A stretch of 64,000 bases of DNA, taken from assembly GCA_944380515.1 (NCBI GenBank), contig CALWHT010000051.1:17806-81805 (forward strand), written 5' to 3'. This DNA is from an uncultured Roseburia sp. Lineage in GTDB: Bacteria; Bacillota; Clostridia; Lachnospirales; Lachnospiraceae. Made by a program: the position numbers and the translations under genes. This document shows positions 45,871-55,491 of the stretch, piece after piece. The notes below the pieces were generated by a model that ran no database searches, had not been told where the DNA came from, and worked only from the letters and a program-made list of their open reading frames with translations. Each line of letters begins with the position of its first letter. Within the stretch, counting starts at the first letter, position 1.

Positions 45871-46410
45871 ATGTCACGTATAGGAAGAATGCCAATCGCA
45901 GTTCCGGCTGGTGTGACAGTGGAAATTGCAGAAAATAATCATGTGACTGTAAAAGGTCCTAAGGGAACTCTGGAAAGAACCCTTCCGTCCGAGATGGACA
46001 TTAAATTAGAGGGCAGTGAAGTCATCGTTACAAGACCGAATGATTTGAAAAAAATGAAATCCTTACACGGATTGACAAGAACGCTGATCAACAACATGGT
46101 TGTCGGCGTAACGGAAGGATACACGAAAGAGCTTGAGGTAAACGGTGTTGGTTACAGAGCTTCCAAATCCGGTAAAGTGCTCACACTGAACCTGGGATAT
46201 TCCCATCCGGTTGAGATGACGGATCCGGAGGGACTGGAATCCAAAGTTGATGGAAACAAAATCATTGTATCTGGTATCGATAAAGAAAAAGTCGGACAAT
46301 ACGCAGCGGAAATCAGAGATAAGAGAAGACCTGAGCCTTATAAAGGAAAGGGTATCAAATATGCTGATGAAGTGATTAGACGTAAAGTTGGTAAGACTGG
46401 TAAGAAATAA
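45871..46410 (+). CDS. rplF: 50S ribosomal protein L6
   Basis: 179 residues with the two repeated L6 domains and the C-terminal signature [11 protein letters not shown]. Near the sarcin-ricin loop. AGGAGG is 8 nt before the ATG. Confidence 0.98.
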   Translation: MSRIGRMPIAVPAGVTVEIAENNHVTVKGPKGTLERTLPSEMDIKLEGSEVIVTRPNDLKKMKSLHGLTRTLINNMVVGVTEGYTKELEVNGVGYRASKSGKVLTLNLGYSHPVEMTDPEGLESKVDGNKIIVSGIDKEKVGQYAAEIRDKRRPEPYKGKGIKYADEVIRRKVGKTGKK

Positions 46411-46428
46411 TTAAAGGAGTGACGAAAA

Positions 46429-46797
46429 ATGGTTAGTAAGAAATCAAGAACAGCAGTTCGCGAAAACAAACATAGAAGAATGCGTCATCATCTTGCAGGT
46501 ACTGCGGTGAGACCACGTCTGGCTGTTTTCAGAAGTAATAATCATATGTACGCTCAGATTATTGACGATACAGTTGGAAATACGCTTGTTTCTGCTTCCA
46601 CTCTTGAAAAAGATGTAAAAGCAGAATTGGAAAAGACCAATAACGTCGAAGCGGCAGCAAAGCTTGGTACCGTTATTGCAAAAAGGGCTTTAGACAAGGG
46701 TATTTCAACGGTTGTCTTTGACAGAGGCGGCTTTATATATGCAGGTAAGGTAAAGGCATTAGCCGAAGCAGCAAGAGAAGCTGGTTTAGACTTTTAA
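46429..46797 (+). CDS. rplR: 50S ribosomal protein L18
   Basis: 122 residues. [20 protein letters not shown] and the ending [20 protein letters not shown] are diagnostic; it binds 5S rRNA. AAAGGAG precedes the ATG. Confidence 0.98.
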   Translation: MVSKKSRTAVRENKHRRMRHHLAGTAVRPRLAVFRSNNHMYAQIIDDTVGNTLVSASTLEKDVKAELEKTNNVEAAAKLGTVIAKRALDKGISTVVFDRGGFIYAGKVKALAEAAREAGLDF

Positions 46798-46815
46798 TAG
46801 GAGGAAACGCAAAAC

Positions 46816-47325
46816 ATGAAACGTGAAATCATTGATGCTGGTCAATTGGAATTAAGCGAAAAAGTAGTATCAATTAAGCGTGTAACAAAGGTTGTTAAAG
46901 GTGGACGTAACTTCCGTTTTACAGCTTTAGTTGTTGTCGGCGACGGCAATGGCCATGTTGGCGCTGGTCTGGGAAAAGCGGCAGAAATCCCGGAGGCAAT
47001 CCGTAAAGGAAAAGAGGACGCTATGAAGAAGCTCATCACGGTAAAACTGGATGAGGTGGGCAGTGTTACACATGACGTTATGGGAAAGCACACGGGCGCA
47101 TCCGTATTGCTTAAGAAATCCCCGGAAGGTACCGGTATCATCGCCGGAGGTCCTGCACGTAATGTGTGCGAGCTTGCGGGAATCAGAAATATCCGTACAA
47201 AATCTTTAGGCTCCAACAATAAGCAGAATGTTGTCCTTGCGACAATCAACGCTTTGGGTCAGTTAAAGTCTCCGGAAGAGGTAGCGAAGCTTCGCGGCAA
47301 ATCCGTGGAAGAAATCGTAGGTTAA
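46816..47325 (+). CDS. rpsE: 30S ribosomal protein S5
   Basis: 169 residues. The double-stranded RNA-binding block with [18 protein letters not shown] and the [15 protein letters not shown] segment are clear. Together with S4 it shapes decoding accuracy. AGGAGG is upstream; 13 nt to rpmD. Confidence 0.98.
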   Translation: MKREIIDAGQLELSEKVVSIKRVTKVVKGGRNFRFTALVVVGDGNGHVGAGLGKAAEIPEAIRKGKEDAMKKLITVKLDEVGSVTHDVMGKHTGASVLLKKSPEGTGIIAGGPARNVCELAGIRNIRTKSLGSNNKQNVVLATINALGQLKSPEEVAKLRGKSVEEIVG

Positions 47326-47338
47326 GGAGGAATTTAAG

Positions 47339-47524
47339 ATGGCAGAGAAGAAGCTTAAAGTAACACTCATAAAATCCACAATCGGTGCTGTTCCGAAGAA
47401 TAAAAAGACCATCGAAGCACTCGGGCTGAATAAGCTGTATAAAACAGTTGAGCTGCCGGACAACGCGGCAACGGCAGGTGCGCTTCGTAAGGTTGCACCA
47501 TATGTGAAAGTAGAAGAAATCTAA
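47339..47524 (+). CDS. rpmD: 50S ribosomal protein L30
   Basis: 61 residues. LKVTLIKSTIGAVPKNKKTIEALGL is the family core (written here in part: VTLIKSTIG, KTIEALGL). AAGGAGG lies 8 nt before the ATG. Confidence 0.96.
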   Translation: MAEKKLKVTLIKSTIGAVPKNKKTIEALGLNKLYKTVELPDNAATAGALRKVAPYVKVEEI

Positions 47525-47548
47525 GAATAAGATAAGGAGGTGTCAGAA

Positions 47549-47989
47549 ATGGACTTATCCAATTTACATGCAGCAGCAGGTTCTGCACACAGCGATAACT
47601 TCAGGAGAGGGCGCGGACACGGTTCAGGAAACGGAAAGACTGCCGGTAAGGGTCACAAGGGACAGAAGGCTCGCTCCGGAGCACCGAGACCGGGCTTTGA
47701 AGGTGGTCAGATGCCATTATACAGAAGATTGCCGAAGAGAGGTTTCAAATGCAGAAACTCCAAGACCATCATCGGAATCAACCTTTCCGCACTGGAGGCT
47801 TTCGAGAACGATGCAGTAGTTTCGGTTGATACGTTAATCGAGGCTGGTATCGTGAAGAATCCGCGGGATGGCGTTAAGATTCTTGGAAATGGCGAACTTA
47901 CTAAGAAGCTCACAGTTCAGGCTAATGCATTCAGCGCAAGCGCAAAGGAAAAAATTGAGGCTCTTGGTGGAAAAGCAGAGGTGATCTAA
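47549..47989 (+). CDS. rplO: 50S ribosomal protein L15
   Basis: 146 residues with the glycine-rich N-terminal extension ([19 protein letters not shown]) and the block [23 protein letters not shown] stands 9 nt before the ATG at 47549; a GTG three codons earlier overlaps that site. The stop overlaps the secY start. Confidence 0.97.
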   Translation: MDLSNLHAAAGSAHSDNFRRGRGHGSGNGKTAGKGHKGQKARSGAPRPGFEGGQMPLYRRLPKRGFKCRNSKTIIGINLSALEAFENDAVVSVDTLIEAGIVKNPRDGVKILGNGELTKKLTVQANAFSASAKEKIEALGGKAEVI

Positions 47990-49305
47990 TGCTGGAAACA
48001 CTCCGTAATGCATTCAAAATTAAAGATATTCGAAACAGAATTATTTTTACTTTTTTGATGTTGATTGTCATCAGAATCGGGAGCCAGCTTCCGATTCCTG
48101 GCGTGGACAATGAATTATTTGCAAGTTGGTTTGCGAGTCAGACCGCTGATGGAATGGGCTTTTTTGATGCGATTACAGGTGGCTCATTTAATAATATGGC
48201 GATTTTTGCGCTGAATATTACACCTTATATCACATCTTCCATCATCATGCAGCTTCTTACAATCGCAATTCCGAAATTGGAAGAAATGCAGCGCGACGGA
48301 GAAGAAGGGCGAAAAAAAATAGCGGAGATTACCAGATATCTTACAGTAGCACTTGCTCTTGTGGAGGCGATTGCCATGGCAATCAGCTTCCGGAGAGGTG
48401 ACATGCTGCAGGATGACAGTATTCTTACGCTGATTATGGTTATTTTCACATTAACGGCAGGCTCTGCGGTTCTGATGTGGATTGGTGAACGTATTACGGA
48501 AAAAGGTGTCGGAAATGGTATTTCCATCGTACTTACCATTAACATCATTTCCCGTGTGCCGAGTGACATCGGTACATTATATGAGCAGTTCATCTCCGGT
48601 AAAACCGTACCGAAGGGAATCCTTGCGGCAGTCATTATCCTTGCAATCATCGTTGCAATGGTAGTATTTGTAGTATTTTTGCAGGGCGGTCAGAGGAAAA
48701 TCCCGGTTCAGTATTCCAAGAAGATTCAGGGAAGAAAACAGGTTGGCGGACAGTCGACGCATATTCCGCTGAAGGTGAATACGGGCGGCGTAATTCCGGT
48801 TATCTTTGCACAGTCTCTGCTGCAGACTCCGGTGATTATTGCCGGTCTGCTCGGTAAGGGAAACGGAACGGGAATCGGAAGCAAGATTTTAAGGGGAATG
48901 TCGCAATCAAACTGGTGCAACCCGAACGAACCGATTTATTCGATCGGCCTGGTTGTATATATTGTTTTGATCATCGCCTTTGCTTACTTCTATACTTCCA
49001 TTACGTTCAATCCGTTGGAGATTGCCAATAATATGAAGAAGGCCGGCGGGTTTATTCCCGGAATCAGACCGGGCAAGCCGACCAGTGATTATCTCAACAA
49101 AATTTTAAATTATATTGTCTTTATAGGCGCGGTTGGACTTGCATTTATCGCATTTGTTCCGATTTTCTTTAACGGCTTATTCGGTGCGGACGTATCCTTC
49201 GGCGGTACTTCCATCATCATTATCGTAGGTGTCGTTATCGAAACCTTAAAACAGATTGAATCGCAGATGCGGGTTCGTTACTATAAAGGATTTTTAAATG
49301 AATGA
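47989..49305 (+). CDS. secY: Preprotein translocase subunit SecY
   Basis: 438 residues with ten membrane helices. Clear marks are IRIGSQLPIPGVD, the block GGSFNNMAIFALNITPYI (plug region), GERITEKGVGNGIS and the cytoplasmic PGIRPGKPT loop. It forms the Sec channel with SecE and SecG, which are not in the window. It starts on the rplO stop (TAATG), so the two are coupled. Confidence 0.98.
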   Translation: MLETLRNAFKIKDIRNRIIFTFLMLIVIRIGSQLPIPGVDNELFASWFASQTADGMGFFDAITGGSFNNMAIFALNITPYITSSIIMQLLTIAIPKLEEMQRDGEEGRKKIAEITRYLTVALALVEAIAMAISFRRGDMLQDDSILTLIMVIFTLTAGSAVLMWIGERITEKGVGNGISIVLTINIISRVPSDIGTLYEQFISGKTVPKGILAAVIILAIIVAMVVFVVFLQGGQRKIPVQYSKKIQGRKQVGGQSTHIPLKVNTGGVIPVIFAQSLLQTPVIIAGLLGKGNGTGIGSKILRGMSQSNWCNPNEPIYSIGLVVYIVLIIAFAYFYTSITFNPLEIANNMKKAGGFIPGIRPGKPTSDYLNKILNYIVFIGAVGLAFIAFVPIFFNGLFGADVSFGGTSIIIIVGVVIETLKQIESQMRVRYYKGFLNE

Positions 49306-49336
49306 TTCGGCAGCGACGCGCCGGGTTGATAAGGGC

Positions 49337-49364
49337 AACGCTGGGCTTTCATAAGTTCAGCGTT
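49337..49364 (+). other. Hairpin between secY and adk
   Basis: AACGCTG (49337-49343) pairs with CAGCGTT (49358-49364); the loop is 14 nt and the following bases are ACTTTCC, so it is a weak terminator at best. Confidence 0.35.
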
Positions 49365-49414
49365 ACTTTCCTATTTACGAAGGTGAAACAATCACAGAAA
49401 GGGAAGGTATTTTT

Positions 49415-50059
49415 ATGAAAATTATCATGTTAGGAGCTCCGGGAGCAGGAAAAGGAACACAGGCAAAGCAGATTGCGGATAAATACGGTATTCCGCATAT
49501 TTCTACGGGAGATATTTTCCGTGCCAACATCAAAAACGGAACTGAGCTGGGAAAAGCGGCAAAACAGTATATGGATCAGGGGTTGCTGGTTCCGGATGAA
49601 CTCACCTGCGATTTGGTAATGGACAGAATACAGCAGGATGACTGCGCAAACGGATTTGTTCTGGACGGATTCCCAAGAACCATTCCCCAGGCAGAAGCGC
49701 TTGACGCGGCCCTTGATAAAATAAACCAGAAAATGGATTTTGCTGTCGATGTCGATGTTCCGGATGAGAATATCGTAGAGCGTATGAGCGGAAGACGCGC
49801 ATGCTTAAACTGCGGCGCTACATACCACATCGTTTCCATTCCCACCAAGGTAGAGGGAATCTGTGACCGCTGCGGGGAACCCGTGGTATTAAGAGATGAT
49901 GATAAGCCTGAAACGGTTCAGAAACGTCTTGCCGTTTATCACGAGCAGACCCAGCCGTTGATTGATTACTATAAAAATAAGAATATTTTAAAATCCGTAG
50001 ACGGCACCCAGCCGATGGAAAAAGTATTCGCCGACATAGTATCCATTTTAGGAGAATAG
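49415..50059 (+). CDS. adk: Adenylate kinase
   Basis: Balances AMP, ADP and ATP. 214 residues with the P-loop GAPGAGKGT (7-15), FVLDGFPRT and a LID domain that carries a zinc site of four cysteines (C130, C133, C150, C153), as in Gram-positive forms. The downstream gap to map is filled with hairpins. Confidence 0.98.
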   Translation: MKIIMLGAPGAGKGTQAKQIADKYGIPHISTGDIFRANIKNGTELGKAAKQYMDQGLLVPDELTCDLVMDRIQQDDCANGFVLDGFPRTIPQAEALDAALDKINQKMDFAVDVDVPDENIVERMSGRRACLNCGATYHIVSIPTKVEGICDRCGEPVVLRDDDKPETVQKRLAVYHEQTQPLIDYYKNKNILKSVDGTQPMEKVFADIVSILGE

Positions 50060-50199
50060 CGTGAAAAATAAGCTTGATAGCTTATTTTTCACGCGGCTAT
50101 TTGTGCCGGAGCGCCACAAATAAGCCTTGATGGCAGACGCAAATTTGAGATTTGCGATTTTCTGAAAGAAAATCTGCCCGATTGCGTAAGACGCTCCGG
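50059..50199 (+). other. Hairpin array between adk and map
   Basis: Four hairpins in 140 nt: a perfect 16-bp stem with a 4-nt loop (50059-50094) that begins at the last base of the adk stop; an 11-bp stem with one bulge (50095-50126); a 7-bp stem (50138-50156); and an 8-bp stem with a GAA loop (50156-50174). The loop of the second (CCGGAGCG, 50106-50113) is complementary to CGCTCCGG (50192-50199), which ends 3 nt before the map ribosome binding site, giving a possible pseudoknot. Confidence 0.65.
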
Positions 50200-50212
50200 A
50201 ATGGAGAATAGT

Positions 50213-51022
50213 ATGCCTGTAACAATAAAATCTCCCCGGGAAATCGAGCTCATGAGGCAGGCGGGAAAAATTCTCGCCAAGGTCCATGAGGCACTGGGAA
50301 AGGAATTAAAACCCGGAATGTCAACGCTTGACATTGACAGGCTCGGGGAGGATATGATTCGGAGTTTTGGATGCGAACCATCCTTTAAAAATTATCAGGG
50401 CTATCCGGCGTCGATTTGTGTTTCCGTCAACGAGGAAGTTGTTCACGGGATTCCGTCAAAGGACCGGATCCTGGCGGAGGGCGACATTGTCAGCCTGGAC
50501 GCCGGGGTCATCTATCGGGGTTATCATTCCGACGCGGCCAGGACGCACGGAATCGGAGAGATTTCCGACGAGGCGCGGCTCTTGATTGAGCGCACGAGAC
50601 AAAGCTTCTTTGTCGGAATGCAGTATGCGGCCGCGGGTCATCATCTCCATGAAATATCAAAAGCGATCGGCGATTATGCCGAAAGCTTCGGGTATGGAGT
50701 TGTCCGTGATTTATGCGGGCATGGAATCGGCTCCCATTTACATGAGGAGCCGGAAATACCAAATTTCCGACAGTTCCGCAGGGGTATCAAACTCAGGCCG
50801 GGAATGACGCTGGCGGTGGAGCCGATGATTAACCTCGGAGCTGCGGATGTGGTATGGATGGATGACGACTGGACGGTTGTCACCGAGGATATGTCCCTTT
50901 CAGCCCATTATGAAAATACGATCCTGATTACCGAGGGCGGGCCGGAAATCCTGACGCTGACGGATGCGGAAATTGCGGAGGGAATCTGGCAGAAACAGGG
51001 CAGTGAGGAAAGGAAACATTAA
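50213..51022 (+). CDS. map: Type I methionine aminopeptidase
   Basis: Removes the initiator methionine. 269 residues with the metal ligands in order: SLDAG and HSDAAR (two Asp), CGHGIG (His), AVEPM and AHYENT (two Glu). GGAG lies 6 nt before the ATG at 50213. The start region may be folded by the upstream RNA. The next gene begins after 1 nt. Confidence 0.97.
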   Translation: MPVTIKSPREIELMRQAGKILAKVHEALGKELKPGMSTLDIDRLGEDMIRSFGCEPSFKNYQGYPASICVSVNEEVVHGIPSKDRILAEGDIVSLDAGVIYRGYHSDAARTHGIGEISDEARLLIERTRQSFFVGMQYAAAGHHLHEISKAIGDYAESFGYGVVRDLCGHGIGSHLHEEPEIPNFRQFRRGIKLRPGMTLAVEPMINLGAADVVWMDDDWTVVTEDMSLSAHYENTILITEGGPEILTLTDAEIAEGIWQKQGSEERKH

Positions 51023-51023
51023 A

Positions 51024-51287
51024 ATGGAATTTGCAAAATCCATGTCGGGACATGATAAGAATCAGATTTACCTGATAAAAGAAAAGGATGAAAAATATGT
51101 ATATCTGGTAAACGGTACGACAAAGCCGCTTGCGGCGCCTAAGAAAAAAAGCGTAAAGCACATTCAGGTGATTAAAAAGCTTCCGATAGAGATAACGGAG
51201 ATTTTGTCGGAGGGAATTACCGATATTACAGTAAAAAGAGCAGTCAAACAATATTGCCGTCTTATCAGATGCGCAGAGGAATCATAA
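51024..51287 (+). CDS. KOW-domain RNA-binding protein
   Basis: An 87-residue basic protein with a KOW-like start (SGHDKNQIYLIKEKDEKYVYL, given here as two parts: SGHDKNQIYL, KDEKYVYLVNG) and a helical basic end. Small KOW proteins between map and infA are common in Firmicutes and are related to the L14e/L6e type; the function is unknown. GGAAAGGA lies upstream of the ATG at 51024, which nearly touches the map stop. Confidence 0.8.
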   Translation: MEFAKSMSGHDKNQIYLIKEKDEKYVYLVNGTTKPLAAPKKKSVKHIQVIKKLPIEITEILSEGITDITVKRAVKQYCRLIRCAEES

Positions 51288-51305
51288 AAACAGGAGGATT
51301 TTAAA

Positions 51306-51524
51306 ATGTCAAAAGCAGATGTCATTGAAGTGGAAGGAACCGTTGTGGAAAAGCTCCCGAATGCTTTCTTTAAGGTAGAGCTGGAGAACGGGCATCAGAT
51401 TTTAGCAACCATCAGCGGAAAGCTTCGCATGAACTTCATCCGTATTTTGCCGGGAGATCGGGTGACAATCGAAATGTCGCCGTATGATTTGACCAAGGGC
51501 AGAATCATCTGGAGAGATAAATAA
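51306..51524 (+). CDS. infA: Translation initiation factor IF-1
   Basis: 72 residues forming one S1/OB domain. [17 protein letters not shown] and the closing [10 protein letters not shown] are family blocks. It blocks the A site during initiation. AGGAGG is upstream; a promoter for rpmJ follows. Confidence 0.98.
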   Translation: MSKADVIEVEGTVVEKLPNAFFKVELENGHQILATISGKLRMNFIRILPGDRVTIEMSPYDLTKGRIIWRDK

Positions 51525-51529
51525 AAGTA

Positions 51530-51559
51530 TTGACTTCTAAACAGTGTTTGTGGTATACT
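51530..51559 (+). promoter_or_regulatory. Internal promoter before rpmJ
   Basis: TTGACT (51530-51535), an 18-bp spacer and TATACT (51554-51559). It would allow rpmJ and the alpha operon (rpsM to rplQ) to be transcribed separately. A GTGCGT/ACGCAC hairpin lies in its leader. Confidence 0.65.
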
Positions 51560-51641
51560 GCTAAACGGACACTTTTGGATAGTGCCTTTTTGTGCGTTTT
51601 TACGCACCAAAAGAGCGTTCGATAAGAAAGGAGGATTCGCT

Positions 51642-51755
51642 GTGAAGGTAAGATCATCCGTGAAACCTATTTGCGAAAAATGCAAGGTTATTAAGAGAAA
51701 AGGAAGCATCCGAATTATCTGTGAGAATCCAAAGCACAAACAGAGACAGGGATAA
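51642..51755 (+). CDS. rpmJ: 50S ribosomal protein L36
   Basis: 37 residues ([20 protein letters not shown] at the start) with the zinc ligands C11, C14, C27 and H32. GTG start with AAAGGAGG 8 nt upstream. Too short for most length cutoffs but plainly L36. Confidence 0.97.
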   Translation: MKVRSSVKPICEKCKVIKRKGSIRIICENPKHKQRQG

Positions 51756-52105
51756 TACATTCTTGTCTCATTTGTGTGCTGGGGGGATAGGCTCCCATTC
51801 ATTATGTGCGGCTGCAGTGGAACGCCTGGACGGGTTGTTCACACTGTTATCATAAGAAACAGCAGGGATAGCTGCTTTTTGCTGTCTGCATACCGAGGAC
51901 ATCAAAAGGACTCATCCAAATAGGAAGGAAAACGGGAAAGGCACACATTTCAGGCCGGGGACGACGGAGCTGTCTTTTTCTTTTCCGGAAATAAAGTCAT
52001 GAGGTCAAGTGGCTTGCAAAGTACGATGGTTTCATACCATCAGGAAGCAGAATAACAGGTGCAGAAAGCATTGCACCGAAGGAATTAATGGAGGTTAAAA
52101 AGCAC
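51756..52105 (+). other. Long leader between rpmJ and rpsM
   Basis: 350 nt without a credible gene. Hairpins are visible at 52025-52041 (GATGGT/ACCATC) and 52058-52077 (GGTGCA/TGCACC), just before the rpsM start. Alpha-operon leaders are controlled by S4 in several bacteria, so an RNA control element is possible but not shown. Confidence 0.45.
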
Positions 52106-52474
52106 ATGGCTCGTATTGCAGGTGTAGATTTACCAAGAGAAAAACGTGTAGAAATCGGCTTAACTTATATCTACGGAATCGGCAGAACAAGTTCAAACCG
52201 TATCCTTGCAGAGGCGAATGTCAATCCTGATACACGTGTCAGAGACTTGACGGACGACGAAGTAAAGAGAATCAGTGCGGTAATTGACGAGACTCAGATG
52301 GTAGAGGGTGATTTAAGAAGAGAGATCGCTTTCAATATCAAGAGACTTCAGGAAATTGGCTGCTATCGCGGAATCCGCCACAGAAAAGGCCTTCCGGTTC
52401 GCGGACAGAAGACAAAGACAAACGCAAGAACACGTAAGGGTCCGAAGCGTACCGTAGCAAACAAGAAGAAATAA
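52106..52474 (+). CDS. rpsM: 30S ribosomal protein S13
   Basis: 122 residues. [20 protein letters not shown] and the C-terminal [16 protein letters not shown] are typical. GGAGG is 11 nt before the ATG at 52106; six more residues from 52088 would overlap the binding site. Contacts L5 and L31 across the subunit bridge. Confidence 0.97.
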   Translation: MARIAGVDLPREKRVEIGLTYIYGIGRTSSNRILAEANVNPDTRVRDLTDDEVKRISAVIDETQMVEGDLRREIAFNIKRLQEIGCYRGIRHRKGLPVRGQKTKTNARTRKGPKRTVANKKK

Positions 52475-52522
52475 GTTCATCGCAAATCATATATTTTTTA
52501 GAGAAAGTAGGTTAGTTTAGAT

Positions 52523-52915
52523 ATGGCTAAGGTTACAAAAAAAGTGACAAAAAAGCGCGTAAAGAAAAACGTTGAACGCGGACAGGCACATATTCAGTCA
52601 TCCTTTAACAATACAATCGTAACGATTACGGACGCTGAAGGAAACGCTTTATCATGGGCAAGTGCCGGTGGTCTTGGATTCAGAGGTTCAAAGAAATCTA
52701 CTCCGTATGCTGCGCAGATGGCGGCAGAAACAGCTACAAAAGCGGCTTTGGTACACGGCTTAAAGACTGTTGACGTTATGGTAAAAGGACCGGGCTCAGG
52801 AAGAGAGGCAGCAATTCGTGCACTTTCTGCCTGCGGTCTTGAGGTGACGAGCATCAAGGATGTAACTCCGGTACCTCACAATGGATGTCGTCCGCCAAAA
52901 CGCAGAAGAGTTTAA
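52523..52915 (+). CDS. rpsK: 30S ribosomal protein S11
   Basis: 130 residues. [20 protein letters not shown] and the end [13 protein letters not shown] are diagnostic. Its binding site (AGTAGG) is weaker than that of its neighbours. Confidence 0.98.
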   Translation: MAKVTKKVTKKRVKKNVERGQAHIQSSFNNTIVTITDAEGNALSWASAGGLGFRGSKKSTPYAAQMAAETATKAALVHGLKTVDVMVKGPGSGREAAIRALSACGLEVTSIKDVTPVPHNGCRPPKRRRV

Positions 52916-52934
52916 TTAGGAGGGAGAGACGAAA

Positions 52935-53528
52935 ATGGCAGTAAATAAAGTTCCTGTTCTGAAAAGATGTAGATCACTTGGTTTAGAGCCGAGTTATTTA
53001 GGATATGATAAGAAATCCAACAGAGAGTTAAAAAGAGCAAACAAGAAGATGTCTGAGTATGCGCTCCAGTTACGGGAGAAGCAGAAGGCAAAATTCATCT
53101 ACGGCGTTCTGGAGAAACCGTTCCACAACTATTATGTGAAGGCCGACAGAATGAAGGGTATGACCGGTACGAACTTAATGACGATGCTGGAGTCCAGACT
53201 GGATAACGTTGTATTCCGTATGGGCTTCGCAAGAACCAGAAGGGAAGCACGACAGATTGTTGACCACAAATTTGTTCTGGTAAACGGCAAACAGGTGAAT
53301 ATTCCTTCTTATCTTGTAAAAGCCGGTGACGTAATCGAAATCAAAGAGAAGAACAAGGGTCTTCAGAGAATGAAAGATATCCTTGAGACAACCGGAGGAA
53401 GACTGGTTCCGGACTGGTTGGACGTGGACACGGAGAAATTGCAGGGAACTGTAAAAGAATTACCTTCCAGGGAGCAGATTGACGTACCTGTTGACGAGAT
53501 GCTCATCGTCGAGTTGTATTCTAAGTAA
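52935..53528 (+). CDS. rpsD: 30S ribosomal protein S4
   Basis: 197 residues, with the S4 RNA-binding domain in the middle (ESRLDNVVFRMGFA to about residue 150). It has no zinc-binding cysteines at the N-terminus, only one C. A candidate autoregulator of the alpha operon. Confidence 0.97.
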   Translation: MAVNKVPVLKRCRSLGLEPSYLGYDKKSNRELKRANKKMSEYALQLREKQKAKFIYGVLEKPFHNYYVKADRMKGMTGTNLMTMLESRLDNVVFRMGFARTRREARQIVDHKFVLVNGKQVNIPSYLVKAGDVIEIKEKNKGLQRMKDILETTGGRLVPDWLDVDTEKLQGTVKELPSREQIDVPVDEMLIVELYSK

Positions 53529-53564
53529 GTTTAAGCAAATTACCCGAGAAGGAGGGACTTTGTA

Positions 53565-54524
53565 GTGTTCGATTTTCAAAAACCAAAAATTGAAATCGCA
53601 GAAATTTCAGAAGACAAGAAGTACGGAAAGTTTGTTGTAGAACCATTGGAAAGAGGCTACGGCACAACGCTTGGTAATTCTTTGAGAAGAATCATGCTTT
53701 CTTCATTGCCGGGGGCTGCTGTCAGCCAGGTTAAGATAGACGGTGTTTTACATGAATTCAGTTCCATTCCGGGTGTCAAGGAAGATGTGACTGAGATTAT
53801 TATGAATATCAAAAATCTTGCCATCAGAAATAACAGCTCTACAAATGAACCTAAAGTTGCTTACATTGAATTCGAAGGTGAAGGGGTAGTCACTGCAGCA
53901 GATATCCAGGTTGATTCTGATATTCAGATTTTAAACCCGGATTTGGTAATTGCAAACTTAAACGGCGGCGCAGACTGCAAATTGTATATGGAGCTTACCA
54001 TTACAAAGGGCAGAGGCTATGTCAGCGCAGAGAAAAATAAGACGGAGGATGTGCCGATTGGGGTAATCGCGATCGACTCTATCTATACGCCGGTGGAGAG
54101 AGTGAATCTTTCCGTTGAGAATACCCGTGTGGGTCAGGTTACCGATTATGATAAGCTCACACTGGATGTGTATACAAATGGAACCTTAGAGCCGGATGAG
54201 GCAGTCAGCCTGGCGGCAAAGGTTTTGAGCGAGCATTTGAGCCTGTTTATCGATTTGTCGGAGGCTGCACAGCAGGCTGACGTCATGATTGAGAAAGAGG
54301 ACAATGCAAAAGAGAAGGTTCTTGAGATGAATATCGATGAACTGGAGTTGTCCGTGCGTTCCTACAATTGCTTAAAGAGAGCCGGAATCAATACGGTTGA
54401 GGAGCTGACCAACAGAACGCCGGAGGATATGATGAAGGTTCGTAACCTTGGACGTAAGTCGTTGGAAGAGGTTCTTGCAAAATTAAAAGAACTCGGACTT
54501 CAGTTAAACCAGGGTGAAGAATAA
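53565..54524 (+). CDS. rpoA: RNA polymerase alpha subunit
   Basis: 319 residues. The N-terminal assembly domain has [20 protein letters not shown] and the C-terminal domain has [15 protein letters not shown] and [11 protein letters not shown], which bind UP elements and activators. GTG start with AAGGAGG 9 nt upstream. Confidence 0.98.
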   Translation: MFDFQKPKIEIAEISEDKKYGKFVVEPLERGYGTTLGNSLRRIMLSSLPGAAVSQVKIDGVLHEFSSIPGVKEDVTEIIMNIKNLAIRNNSSTNEPKVAYIEFEGEGVVTAADIQVDSDIQILNPDLVIANLNGGADCKLYMELTITKGRGYVSAEKNKTEDVPIGVIAIDSIYTPVERVNLSVENTRVGQVTDYDKLTLDVYTNGTLEPDEAVSLAAKVLSEHLSLFIDLSEAAQQADVMIEKEDNAKEKVLEMNIDELELSVRSYNCLKRAGINTVEELTNRTPEDMMKVRNLGRKSLEEVLAKLKELGLQLNQGEE

Positions 54525-54856
54525 AGCAAGGCGTAAGCCGGGTGCGGCTTATGAAACTGCGGATGTTTCATAAGTTTCTGATTTATATATGCAGGCAGAA
54601 ACAGTAAGCCCATATGGCATGGAGTATGTCTGGTGTGCGGGGTGTATGCATCGGCTGTTTCGTATGCCCGGTGGGGAAATGCACCGGAGACAGCGGAGGA
54701 GCAGGGCAGACGAGATTCCGGCACACGTATCATGAGTGGCACTTGGAATATGCGCGGTGACGGTATCACGGCGGTATTCCGAAACAAGCATATAACATTG
54801 GGTCAGTAAGGCCAAAGAGCGTGACCGGATGTTCCACAAAATGGAGGATTTAAAAA
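54525..54856 (+). other. 332-nt spacer between rpoA and rplQ
   Basis: No gene seen. Two overlapping hairpins exclude each other: TAAGCCG/CGGCTTA (54534-54551) and CTTATGAAAC/GTTTCATAAG (54548-54574), sharing CTTA. This is the layout of an attenuator-like switch, but no T run follows either. Confidence 0.45.
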
Positions 54857-55393
54857 ATGGCAAAGTATCGTAAATTAAGCAGAACCTCTAGCCAGAGAAA
54901 AGCATTATTAAGAGGTCAGGTAACGGCATTACTTTATAATGGAAGAATCGTTACGACAGAGGCAAAGGCAAAGGAAGTCCGCAAGATTGCGGAGGGCCTG
55001 ATCGCCAAGGCGGTAAAAGAGAAGGATAACTTCGAGGAAGTAACGGTAAAGGCGAAGGTTCCGCGCAAAGATAAGGACGGAAAGAGAGTAAAGGAAGTGG
55101 TAGACGGTAAGAAAGTAACCGTTTATGACGAGGTGGAGAAGACCATTAAGAAGGATTTACCGTCCCGTCTGCATGCCCGCAGAGAGATGTTGAAGGTGCT
55201 CTATCCGGTGAAGGAAGTACCGACAGAGGCTGCCGGCAGAAAGAGAAATACCAAGGAAGTAGACCTTGTTGCAAAGTTATTCGATGAAATCGCTCCGAAG
55301 TATGTTGACCGCAACGGCGGTTACACCAGAATCGTAAAAATCGGTCAGCGTAAGGGTGACGGTGCATTAGAGGTACTGCTTGAGCTGGTATAA
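54857..55393 (+). CDS. rplQ: 50S ribosomal protein L17, extended form
   Basis: 178 residues, whereas typical bacterial L17 is about 120 to 130. The N-terminus ([20 protein letters not shown]) and the end with [15 protein letters not shown] are standard. The extra length is an internal charged insertion (about residues 62-125) rich in K, E and V. Extended L17 proteins are known in some Clostridia. GGAGG is upstream. Last gene of the superoperon. Confidence 0.95.
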   Translation: MAKYRKLSRTSSQRKALLRGQVTALLYNGRIVTTEAKAKEVRKIAEGLIAKAVKEKDNFEEVTVKAKVPRKDKDGKRVKEVVDGKKVTVYDEVEKTIKKDLPSRLHARREMLKVLYPVKEVPTEAAGRKRNTKEVDLVAKLFDEIAPKYVDRNGGYTRIVKIGQRKGDGALEVLLELV

Positions 55394-55423
55394 GCATTAT
55401 CCAAAATATAAGAGCGTGAAAAG

Positions 55424-55452
55424 GGCAGTCGCAGCAGCGGCTGTCTTTTTTT
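55424..55452 (+). terminator. Terminator of the ribosomal superoperon
   Basis: A 9-bp stem with two G-T pairs (GGCAGTCGC with GCGGCTGTC), a 4-nt loop and seven T, 30 nt after rplQ. Confidence 0.85.
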
Positions 55453-55460
55453 GACGAAAA

Positions 55461-55491
55461 AAGGAGCATGACGCGTCTAGTCATGCTCCTT
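55461..55491 (-). terminator. Terminator of the kinase operon, overlapping its last codons
   Basis: AAGGAGCATGAC pairs with GTCATGCTCCTT (12 bp, 7-nt loop), with a run of T on the minus strand after it. The kinase stop codon lies in the loop, so the stem contains the final codons. Confidence 0.8.

Noticed and set aside
54500-54863. Two minus-strand frames (95 and 104 residues) between rpoA and rplQ
   Set aside because: No binding sites, low-complexity composition, and each runs against a hairpin-rich spacer.
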